Assembly: GCA_034696485.1 (NCBI GenBank)
Contig: JAQIWT010000670.1
Coordinates: 1 to 16,510 of the forward strand
From: Isohypsibius dastychi
Taxonomy: Eukaryota; Tardigrada; Eutardigrada; Parachela; Isohypsibiidae
Direction of reading: 5' to 3'
Length of the DNA: 16,510 bases
Each line of letters begins with the position of its first letter. Within the stretch, counting starts at the first letter, position 1. Position numbers and translations under genes: made by a program. Below are positions 8,901 to 16,510 of the stretch, in pieces. The notes beneath the pieces are model-generated. The model was given only the letters and a program-made list of their open reading frames with translations. It searched no databases and was not told the origin of the DNA.

Positions 8901-11900
8901 CGTATGATATTCAAACTTGTCATCCGGTTCGTCATCGCGGGCGTCACAGCGACGATAACGTCGACATGCGTCGATTGTCGCGGTTGTGGTATACGCCATT
9001 TTGTCTTTGGCCACTACAGCAGCAACACGAAAGCTGATATACATACAGAAAAAGATATTGTGAATTCTCACCCTTTCCGTGTTCTTGCAGATACTGATCA
9101 ACCACTCGTTGGGCTCGCACTACAACAATATACGAGTTAGTAAAAGATAACGGTTGAACCGACATTTTAAAACTCACAAATTTGACGGTTGTGGTACTCC
9201 ATGGCTGCATTATAATCATGGAGCGGTCCAAGTTGGTCTGAAACAACACTTTCAGAATAATTCAAAATTTTAGAAGCTTGGAATACCTTGTTTCCGATCC
9301 GGTAAACCTCTGAAGTATTCTGCGTCGTCGTGATTACCAGTTGGGACATACACTGAAGCCTTCGAAACTGGCACAGGCTGGCTGGCATCACTTCTCGTCG
9401 TCATTGGTTCCGGTGACGATTCGCGCGAATACTACATTGAAACATAACCCAATCACAATAATCCAGTGGATAGTAGCACATTCACCTACATCTTCAATCT
9501 CTGTCAATTTGTTCCCAGGAATAGTCCAATGGACGTTTCGAGCGTTCATAAACTCCTCAACCGTACACTGGACATCACCATTATCGCCACAAATATTATT
9601 ATGGTCTTCGTGGTATGCGGATGCCCCTATAAAAGGTACTATGAAGGTTAGCGGTTCAACCTCCACAATTCTCTTACACAGCATATTCGTCCAATTCTTT
9701 TTCTGATCTTTGTTTAACTTGGCCGGGTCATGTTGACCGGATGCCAGTTCGACGTACCCCTTAGACAGGGAGCGGCAATCAACTTTGTCCTCCATGTCAA
9801 TATCGCTCAGATCGTCAGAATTATCAGAGCTGCTGTCGGAATCATCTTCGCGGTCATAGGTAGGGTCATCATCTTCCTCTGACTTTGGAATACATGTAGC
9901 ATCCCGACATTTGATCCAAAAGTTATAATCGTCAAGATCTTCATCCTCAACCTACAATCAGAGATGGCCGGTTTTGTCAGAATTTGTGGGCTCCTGAAGT
10001 AAATACCTCATCCGAGTCTGATGATTCCGCCTCTGAGCTGACACTGGCTTTTGTGTCTTTCTTCTCCACAATCGGCAATGCTCCAGAACCCTAGCAAATA
10101 TGAACATAAAGTTAGAGGTTGAACCCACATTTATAACAATTGCATGATCACATCTTGGCTTTTCGCAACCGTGTCAACAAGTGCACCATTCTGAGCATCC
10201 GCGTCAATGATTTTCTCGGCTGGTTCAACCTGCACAAAAGGATACTGTCTCCAACACTTCAAAATTTGAATTAGATAGATCTAACATCATTTTTGGCCGG
10301 TTCTTCCGTAACAATCTCATTCGGACTAAAACCCTGTGAGACAAATTTATTAGCGATAGCGGTTCAACCTTCATCTGACAACTTACGCCTGAATTCGATA
10401 CGGCCATATTCCCCTCAGTGGTGGGCTGTTCAACAATATCGTGCATCGGCGATTCACCCTGAAACGGCTTATTAAAATTACAGGTTGAACCCGTACTGTA
10501 TACAAGCTCACCACAGGCGTCTCCGGATTTGCTGTGCACCCCGACTCGGATTTGGTGTCATCGATTATACACTACATGGAAAATGTTCAAAATATTTCCA
10601 TCAGAGAAGTCTCGAGCTACCTGGAGCGCTACCTGAATAATGTCTCGAACGTTGGGCAACAATTCATCCTGCTTATCGAAAGCGTCGAATAAACAAGAAT
10701 GTAGCTGATCACACTCGGCTTGGGAAAGAGTGGGTTTAGACAGCTGGAACATCTGCTCTTTGTCGGTATCGGATATACTTTTCAAGACACCCATCTATCA
10801 GAGAGTATATACTTATTCCAGCATACAAGTGACAAATGGTAAACTCACCTCGAGAAGACCTGGGCGCTTTTCGAACACTTCAGCTCCAATTTGAACCACC
10901 ATGTCTCTAGTGGGAGTTACTGAACCGACCTGGTAAGAAAAATCAGACGTCAGTTTTTGGCTACCAACAGTTAACTAATGTTAATTGATCTACCTCAGTC
11001 ATTTCTGTGTCGACATGTTCGTCAATAGATAGCGTCTTGTCAGCATTCTAGTATAAAAACAATCTGCACACAATACCAATAGAAAAACAGGGAACGTACT
11101 TCTGCTCCATCGTCGTCCGACCCGGCTGTAACCTCAGTCCCAATCAGACCCTATATATATGTGTTAATATACAGGTTCAACCTTGAAGTATGATATCCAC
11201 ATACAGTAGGAGACGGTGTTGCCGGTTCATCGACACTGGACCGCGATGACTGCAACTAAAAAAACAATGTATTTAAAGATGCAGGTTCAACCTTTATCTT
11301 CATCGACGTTACCATGGACGCTTTGGCCGAGTCTCCTTCCAGCTTCTGAATCACATTCTGGAGAAAATACATTCAGACGTGTCATACAAATCTTCTTCAC
11401 TGGTATACCTTCAATACGTCTCGAACGCTGGGCATAAACTCATCCTGCTTGTCGAAGGACGAATATAAACACGAATACAGCTGCACGTATTCAGTTTTCG
11501 AAAGTGAAGATATGGATTGGCGAAGGAGTTCGGCTTTATCGTCCTTTGTCAATGCTTTCAAAACATCCAACTATCAGATGGAAGATGGAATAAGGTTAAT
11601 CCGACTGCTGGAATATCACAGGAAATGTGAACTAACGTCAAGCACTTCGTCCGGTTCAGAGAGTTTAGCAAATTTGGACGGCTACAAATCGATCACTTGA
11701 ATATGAAAAAACGTAATTTGCACCACTAATGTACCTGTTGATCGCCTTCATCACTGTCGCGTCCCTGTTCAGAGAAAACCACACTTGATTAAACATACAG
11801 GTTAAACCTGTAACTTATACGCACCGTCGGAATCGCTCTTTTCTTACACCACATGTCCGCCAGTTTCTATAAACAAAGAAAAAATATACTCTAAATAAAA

Positions 11901-12886
11901 CGTGTGAGATAAATACCATACTTCTTTAATCGAAGTTAAACGAGGAGTCCAAATAGTAGCAGGATTTTTCAGCTGGTTGAAAACGGATTCACACTCGAAC
12001 GGCTGGCAGCTGTTTGACAAGATGAGTGCCTTGAATATTGCGGCCTTTTCTTTATCGTTCCACTCCTGAAATAACAATAAATGAGTTGTCATCCGTTTGA
12101 ATCGATAGACCTCATTTACCATCGATTCTGACTCTGATTGAGCAGAGGTGGATCGTCCCAGAGGTGACGAATTCGAGCGAAGCTCAGCATTTTTCCATTC
12201 GACTGATTCTTTGACGCTCTACAGAGGAACAAATCAGAATCGTCGTTACACAACAAATCTCAAGATATACCTTCAAGAATGTGTCGACTGTATCGCTGAT
12301 ACCCTCTTCCGATGTGCCCTCCAAAGTCGTCCTGAGAACAGTCAGTTCGGCAGGAGTCAATCGGTCTTTGGCAACGTCGACGAAATGATCTCTCTCCTCG
12401 CGAGTCAAAATGTGATATTCCTAAACACAAATGGCTGAGAGAATTGAATATTGCGCAGATATTTCACGTACTGATTGGACAATCTTTGGCCGCTGCAAAA
12501 CCAAATTGGGTCCTCCATGTCGATAGACCTACAATGGGTCACATTGCATTAAAGATACAGGTTGAACCTGTAATATTTACCGGTACGATGGGCTTAGCGA
12601 GGGCAGGTGCATCTGATCGTCCAACACTACCCGTCACGGGTCTACGAGTTCGAGAGGCCGATTGTTCACTCCTCCGACCAGCGGATGTCCTTGCACGTGG
12701 AATACTCTGTGGGCCTGATGGAACAGATGATGGTACAGGGCTCGAAGATGGTTGTATAAGCCGAGCAGATCGGCGAAGTGGAACTGTAGGTGGAGTTTGA
12801 AATAGGGCTGCAGCTTCCTGTGAACGAGTGACACGGCCTGATGGAACCGGCGCTGGTTCTGTCCTTTTTCTTCCACGATCGGCCAT
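5995..12886 (-). CDS. Gene A: large 35-exon protein of unknown function with helical repeats
   Basis: Exons in transcript order: 12581-12886, 12472-12528, 12271-12420, 12120-12218, 11922-12065, 11825-11866, 11735-11764, 11637-11681, 11409-11570, 11313-11357, 11205-11255, 11100-11150, 10994-11047, 10849-10929, 10621-10794, 10512-10571, 10387-10458, 10286-10333, 10152-10229, 10007-10090, 9490-9951, 9287-9431, 9178-9237, 9072-9119, 8735-9013, 8438-8677, 8307-8380, 7918-8247, 7571-7858, 7055-7513, 6434-7001, 6306-6353, 6197-6250, 6105-6146, 5995-6044. They sum to 4980 nt, 1659 residues, in one frame to TAG. Residues 1-102 are Ser/Arg/Pro-rich and basic, suggesting a nuclear protein. Residues about 122-175, 205-260, 292-350 and 440-497 are copies of a helical repeat. 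Residues 500-680 are acidic and Ser-rich. Residues 690-1400 and 1407-1595 look globular but match no family I know. Residues about 1285-1320 repeat QLPEPPQ. The start follows TTTTCAG, an acceptor-like site. A few boundaries (exons 8, 15, 26) have alternatives. Twelve introns carry the palindrome. Confidence 0.8.
6400..6428. repeat. Dispersed palindrome copy, gene A intron 31
   Basis: Core GGTTGAACC at 6410-6418. AGATAGCGGTT pairs with AACCGCCATCT at 10 of 11 positions: a strong palindrome of the GCGG type, in an unusually long 80-bp intron. Confidence 0.85.
7015..7043. repeat. Dispersed palindrome copy, gene A intron 30
   Basis: Core GGGTGAACC at 7025-7033, one mismatch to the usual core, right arm AACCTTCAACTTTA. 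Confidence 0.7.
7878..7906. repeat. Dispersed palindrome copy, gene A intron 28
   Basis: Core GGTTGAACC at 7888-7896; AGTTGAAGGTT pairs with AACCGCCAACT at 9 of 11 positions. Confidence 0.85.
8691..8719. repeat. Dispersed palindrome copy, gene A intron 25
   Basis: Core GGTTGAACC at 8701-8709, flanked by GAGATCGA and GTCATCTA. Confidence 0.85.
9142..9170. repeat. Dispersed palindrome copy, gene A intron 23
   Basis: Core GGTTGAACC at 9152-9160, with AAAAGATAAC on the left and GACATTTTA on the right. Read on the sense strand, a CTAAC branch-point-like motif follows. Confidence 0.85.
9643..9671. repeat. Palindrome core inside coding exon 21 of gene A
   Basis: Core GGTTCAACC at 9653-9661 lies in coding sequence and reads Val-Glu-Pro on the sense strand. 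The frame is open across it and removing any local GT-AG segment breaks the frame. Confidence 0.7.
10107..10135. repeat. Dispersed palindrome copy, gene A intron 19
   Basis: Core GGTTGAACC at 10117-10125, left arm AAAGTTAGAGGTT, right arm AACCCACATTTAT. Confidence 0.85.
10212..10240. repeat. Palindrome core at the acceptor of gene A exon 19
   Basis: Core GGTTCAACC at 10222-10230 straddles the splice acceptor: on the sense strand the AG of the acceptor is followed at once by GTTGAACC, which opens the exon as Val-Glu-Pro. Confidence 0.65.
10351..10379. repeat. Dispersed palindrome copy, gene A intron 17
   Basis: Core GGTTCAACC at 10361-10369, left arm CGATAGCGGTT, right arm AACCTTCATCT. Confidence 0.85.
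10473..10501. repeat. Dispersed palindrome copy, gene A intron 16
   Basis: Core GGTTGAACC at 10483-10491, left arm AATTACAGGTT, right arm AACCCGTACTG. Confidence 0.85.
11164..11192. repeat. Dispersed palindrome copy, gene A intron 11
   Basis: Core GGTTCAACC at 11174-11182, left arm AATATACAGGTT, right arm AACCTTGAAGT. Confidence 0.85.
11274..11302. repeat. Dispersed palindrome copy, gene A intron 10
   Basis: Core GGTTCAACC at 11284-11292, left arm TAAAGATGCAGGTT, right arm AACCTTTATCTTC; near-consensus on both sides. Confidence 0.85.
11790..11818. repeat. Dispersed palindrome copy, gene A intron 6
   Basis: Core GGTTAAACC at 11800-11808 with perfect 8-bp inner arms TACAGGTT / AACCTGTA. Confidence 0.85.
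12550..12578. repeat. Dispersed palindrome copy, gene A intron 1
   Basis: Core GGTTGAACC at 12560-12568 with perfect 8-bp inner arms TACAGGTT / AACCTGTA and an outer TAAAGA on the left. Confidence 0.85.
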
Positions 12887-12974
12887 AACTGAAAATATAT
12901 TTATCATTAATATGTGAAATGCAAATTTGAGTTTCATGTTAAAACGATGTCACAAATTGAGCATCAATTCAAAT

Positions 12975-13192
12975 GGTAGTTGTAGGATGAACCTCTATAT
13001 TTACATGACATTAATAAAATACAGCTAAAATCCAACTAAAATGTGACGGTTTAACCCGTGTAATTTGAAGAAAGTCTCAATATTCACACTCAATTTGTTT
13101 GAAAGTTGCAGGTTGCACCTGTATATTTAATAGAAAATATGAATATCAATAAAAATTCCAGTTGGAAGATGCAGGTTGAACCTGTATATTTA
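12975..13192. repeat. Four palindromes spaced exactly 63 bp apart, upstream of gene A
   Basis: Cores begin at 12985 (GGATGAACC), 13048 (GGTTTAACC), 13111 (GGTTGCACC) and 13174 (GGTTGAACC); each step is exactly 63 bp. Between cores the units are AT-rich and only weakly alike. The array is about 90-310 bp upstream of the gene A start codon, so it lies in its promoter or 5' untranslated region. Confidence 0.75.
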
Positions 13193-14727
13193 ATATCGAT
13201 GGACCATAAATGAAATTTTCGAAATCCAAAAAAACTGCTTCAGGAATTTCAAATTCAAACGGAAACGCATACAGCGTTTTGAATCGAATAAGTTCTAGCT
13301 TATTTAGGAATTTAGCTTTTTGAAACACAATGTAAACCGTAACTCCACTGCATTATAGACGGATTTTTATCTCGCATTCAGCTCGCAAATTAAGAAATAC
13401 ACGGCTGAAGAAGAGACGACCCTCCGCGCCGATCAATTATTTTTTCTGTGTGAAAAAAAAACTTTGGCATAATTTCTTACACCTACAAAAATATCTGCCG
13501 ACAGACGTGATGGAGCTGATTAATTCTAACGAATTTCCCAAGATATTCCACGAATCCAGAGTAAGAAGCAAATTACGGATTAATGAAAGATTTCAAGAGA
13601 CAAATTATGCTACTACATTAACCGCAGATGCAGAGCGACATTTGAGGGCACCGGATTAGCTACTCTAAACAGATTATCCGTCCGAACAGATTGCAAGACT
13701 GCAACAGCCGCAAAAGGTTCTGCCAAGCACTTCCGCCAAAATTAGCCCATCGAACCTTACTGTGCAATAGCTAAAGTCATTCCCCGGCGAGACCAACTCC
13801 CTCCCGTTAAAGAAACTAGCTCACATTACACGGACCATCATTGCTACCTGTAACACCTACACGAATTCTTGAGAAACTGAGGCTGTGCAAGAACATCCGG
13901 TCACAAACATTCTAGACAGCCATCTACGGCAACAAAACAGTTTGCGATAAAATCACGGGGAAAAAAACACGAAAAAAAATTTGTTTAGATTCACGAAAGT
14001 TTCAGACATCAAAGAATTTGGAAAATTCAGCGAAAATCTTTAGTCTGACAGTGAGTTTGATAATGGCAATTTCGCTCGAAACGAGAACGTCCAGTCATAA
14101 TCATTATTCCAACCACCACGATCAGAAGCATCAACTGACCTGAAAGACGAGATTGTGGATTCGAAATTAGTGGGGGATATCCGGTGGAAGCGTGATGGAT
14201 AATTTTCAATTCAGCTAACAATCACAATTCCTTTCGTCTCCACGAACTGCAACCACAGAAAATCAGAATCCAGCTGACCGAAACGTAATTAGCAAATGCA
14301 TCCTTGTCAGATCACTCCATAAAATCAAACCAACGCAGGACTACGGCAGCACTACCACTGTAGCGATGTCGCAAGATAAATCGAGCAACCCAGTGGATTT
14401 CAGAACTCATCCAGCTCACAAATCGTAACAGAAAACAGATCGCACATACCTCAACTAAATCTCAATGATCAGCAGTGTGTTCTTTGATCTGGAAAAGGAA
14501 AACGATCAGTGATAGGAATAACACAGGAACGTAAGATAATAAAGGATGCGTCTTCCGTCTTCATCAAGCCAGCAATGCAGATATCTATCCACAACACACA
14601 CAAAAGTTCCAGAGAACTTACTTTGATATCAAATTAGGAAACAGAACGAAGAAAACGCGCACATTCGCGTTTAATTTCTGACAAAGAACTGAAAATGCGC
14701 AGCACGCTGGAAGGCAGTGAGGCGACT
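13193..14727. other. Region without convincing gene
   Basis: Between the 63-bp array and the pyruvate carboxylase fragment I see no gene I can defend. The longest plus-strand frame with an ATG (13450-13659, 69 residues, Lys/Leu/Glu/Arg mixture) has no recognisable domain and no supporting exon nearby. A 64-codon minus frame (14027-14221) includes a hydrophobic run but also looks random. A-rich tracts lie at about 13451-13461 and 13959-13980. No N-terminal pyruvate carboxylase exon is present here. Confidence 0.5.
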
Positions 14728-14765
14728 GATTGCTTCACTGGGGAACTGTCCCAGATGAGGCAATC
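14728..14765. repeat. Hairpin-forming inverted repeat
   Basis: The left arm GATTGCTTCACTGGG (14728-14742) and right arm CCCAGATGAGGCAATC (14750-14765) pair with one mismatch and one bulged base around a 7-base loop. It lies about 120 bp before the first ATG of the pyruvate carboxylase fragment. Confidence 0.6.
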
Positions 14766-14883
14766 GTCAGCTGAGCACATCCTCTCTGCTCTCTCTTAAA
14801 AGAAGCCACGCCTTGTCTGTTTACCGTGTGAACGGCGGATAGCTACGTGCCGTTCGGACAAAGGAGCGGTGACATCAAAGAAA

Positions 14884-16235
14884 ATGCTATTCCGGGAATG
14901 GAAAGTAGCTAAGTACGTCGTCGCCAGCCTGCAGAATGCCCCACGAACAACCGGCATTGATTTGCAACGCGTTCATGAATATTCGGCATTCTGGGAGCAG
15001 ACTCGGATGTTGTATGCGCCGTTCGAGTGCGCCGTCACGATGAAGACCGGAAATTCGGATGTTTTCGACAACGAAATTCCCGGTGGACAGTACACGAATC
15101 TGCAGTTTCAAGCGTTCAGTTTGGGACTCGGAGACCAGTTTGAGCAGATTAAAAAGGCCTACAGAGAAGCGAATCTGCTTCTTGGAGATATTATCAAGGT
15201 GACGCCTACATCAAAAGTCGTCGGCGACTTGGCCCAGTTTATGGTGCAGAACAAGCTCGACTCTGCTGCTGTAATAGAACGCGCTGGTGACCTTTCGTTT
15301 CCCAGTTCCGTTATTGAATATATGCAGGGTATGTTGAGTGACAACACGCATCTTGTTATTTTAGTCACCTTGTATTAAATTGTTCCTGTAGGTTACCTTG
15401 GCGAACCCCCTGGTGGGTTTCCAGAACCGCTTCGCAGCAGGATGTTGAAAGACCTTCCGAGGGTAATTAATTCTTCACGCATTTTGGTTGTTCTCGTTTC
15501 TGATGCGATCGTTTTTTATGCATTTTGAGTCAGTGTTATTGTTTGCAGGTTGAAGGACGCCCAGGTGCATCCATGAAACCGCTCGATTTTGAAAAACTTC
15601 ATGTGGAGCTCAAGGAGAAATTCGGTTCATTGATCGACGCGGAGACCGACGTGATGTCGGCTGCCATGTACCCCAAAGTTGCTGAGGAATATTTCCAGTT
15701 CCGGAACGAATATGGTCCAGTGGACTGTCTTTCGACTCGAATATTTCTAGTCGGCCCGAAAGTTGGCGAAGAATTTGAGGTTCGTAGTAAACATGTTTTT
15801 TCGGATTTCTGGGTTTAATTTGTTTCTTTCGGTACTTTTTAGGTCGAAATTGAACGCGGAAAAACGCTTCAAATCAAAACTCTCGCCATCGGTGACCTGA
15901 CTGCCAAAGGAGAGCGCGAGGTATTTTTCGAGCTGAACGGTCAGTTCCGGTCCGTTTATGTTCCGGACACGAAAGCCAGAAAGACTATCAACATCCACCC
16001 AAAAGCGGAAAAGGGGAAACGTAACCAAGTTGGATCACCGATGTTGGGGACGATTCTGGAGGTCGCCGTCAAAGAGGGTGACACTGTGGAAAAGGGACAA
16101 CCCCTCACTGTGCTCAGTGCAATGAAGATGGAAATGGTTGTTAACGCTCCTTACGCCGGAAAAGTCTCCCGTGTTCATGTGAAGCCCGGAATGAAAGTCG
16201 ACGCTGACGATCTTCTTGTCGAACTTACCGAATAA
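14884..16235 (+). CDS. Pyruvate carboxylase, C-terminal part only (5'-truncated)
   Basis: Exons 14884-15328, 15392-15462, 15549-15779 and 15843-16235 give 379 residues. From about 14914 (VVASLQ) it follows pyruvate carboxylase closely: [17 protein letters not shown], then [73 protein letters not shown], the [12 protein letters not shown] tetramerisation-linked segment, and the biotinyl domain with SAMKMEMV, the biotin-accepting Lys at codon 16125-16127. The enzyme makes oxaloacetate from pyruvate with ATP and bicarbonate, in animal mitochondria. The full protein is near 1180 residues; the biotin carboxylase domain and most of the carboxyltransferase barrel are missing, so this piece could not carry out the reaction alone. 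The reading frame and introns are intact. Residues before VVASLQ ([11 protein letters not shown]) match nothing. Possible explanations are a partial duplicate, an alternative promoter transcript, upstream exons very far away, or an assembly join. Confidence 0.93.
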
Positions 16236-16510
16236 ATTTACGAGTCTCTTGTAATCTGTTGCATTGCTTCAACAATTCTGCTCCGCTTTGTTAACGTAGT
16301 CTGGTGAAATTATTTATTCATAACAATATATGGGATCATTTATTCAAGAGAACGGAATTTCGTTCATCTTGTTTTTAGAGAGTTGCGCCTGTGTGGTTTT
16401 TGCTTACCAAGACGCTTTTTATTACTATTTACCTGTACCATGAACGACGTCTTTTTCGGCACACCCCGATATATGCGAAATGCCTTCTATTTGAATTCAC
16501 TGGTCAAGTA
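16236..16510. other. 3' flank of pyruvate carboxylase
   Basis: AT-rich sequence with no canonical AATAAA close to the stop codon and no coding frame I can support. Confidence 0.4.

Noticed and set aside
9287-9431. GNHD motif (in VYVPTGNHDD) in gene A exon 22, as in metallophosphoesterases
   Set aside because: The other family motifs (DxH, GDxxD, GHxH) are not found at suitable distances, so it is most likely chance.
9617-9651. A 34-bp GT...AG segment at the exonic palindrome in gene A exon 21
   Set aside because: Too short for these introns, and removing it shifts the frame to an early stop, while reading through stays open.
12887-12937. Upstream in-frame ATG adding 17 hydrophobic residues to gene A
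   Set aside because: An acceptor-like TTTTCAG lies just before the second ATG, and the remaining N-terminus is basic and nuclear-looking, so the added segment is probably untranslated.
2060-13192. Palindrome core as a tRNA-type B box (GGTTCRANNCC)
   Set aside because: The core lacks the spacing and trailing CC of a B box, no A box or cloverleaf is present, and it is palindromic.
12975-13192. 63-bp spaced repeats as a CRISPR array
   Set aside because: Repeat cores are short and diverged, the genome is eukaryotic, and no cas genes are present.
13450-13659. 69-residue plus-strand reading frame
   Set aside because: No domain, no adjacent compatible exon and no codon-use contrast I can judge; kept only as a note in the gap entry.

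Overview
This is animal-type nuclear DNA with very dense, very short introns. I traced 56 introns by eye, nearly all 47-66 bp, with GT...AG ends. All five genes are eukaryotic in type. Short introns and acceptor-like sequences just before two start codons would fit a compact ecdysozoan genome (tardigrade or nematode grade), but that is a low-confidence guess.

Layout: (1) 1-1717, plus strand: a Kelch-like gene fragment with the BACK domain and the first part of the propeller, but no BTB domain in view. (2) 1634-4619, minus strand: a 13-exon gene, here called gene B, predicted at 782 residues. It has a disordered basic/acidic N-terminus, an endonuclease/exonuclease/phosphatase-like (EEP) domain with a partly lost active site, and a C2H2-type finger. 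Its end overlaps the Kelch fragment antisense. (3) 4620-4948: a divergent promoter region with two GGTCA/TGACC inverted repeats. (4) 4949-5716, plus strand: DNA polymerase delta subunit 4 (POLD4), five exons. (5) 5995-12886, minus strand: a 35-exon gene, here called gene A, predicted at 1659 residues. I do not recognise it; it holds four copies of a roughly 50-residue helical repeat. (6) 12975-13192: an array of four palindromic motifs spaced exactly 63 bp apart. (7) 13193-14880: about 1.7 kb with no convincing gene. (8) 14884-16235, plus strand: the C-terminal third of pyruvate carboxylase, including the biotinyl domain, without the parts that should precede it.

The most unusual feature is a dispersed palindrome with core GGTTSAACC and arms approximating TAAAGATNNAGGTT on each side. 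I count 24 recognisable copies: 17 inside introns of genes A and B, two inside gene A exons, one just after the POLD4 stop codon, and four in the 63-bp array. None lies inside an intron of POLD4, the Kelch fragment or pyruvate carboxylase. Together with the intron phases (long same-phase runs, no phase 2), this suggests that introns in the two unrecognised genes were gained or amplified by an introner-like process, or that they carry a dimeric binding site.

No pathway links the five genes from sequence alone. POLD4 and pyruvate carboxylase are ordinary cellular functions; genes A and B share their strand, intron style and palindrome and may belong together.
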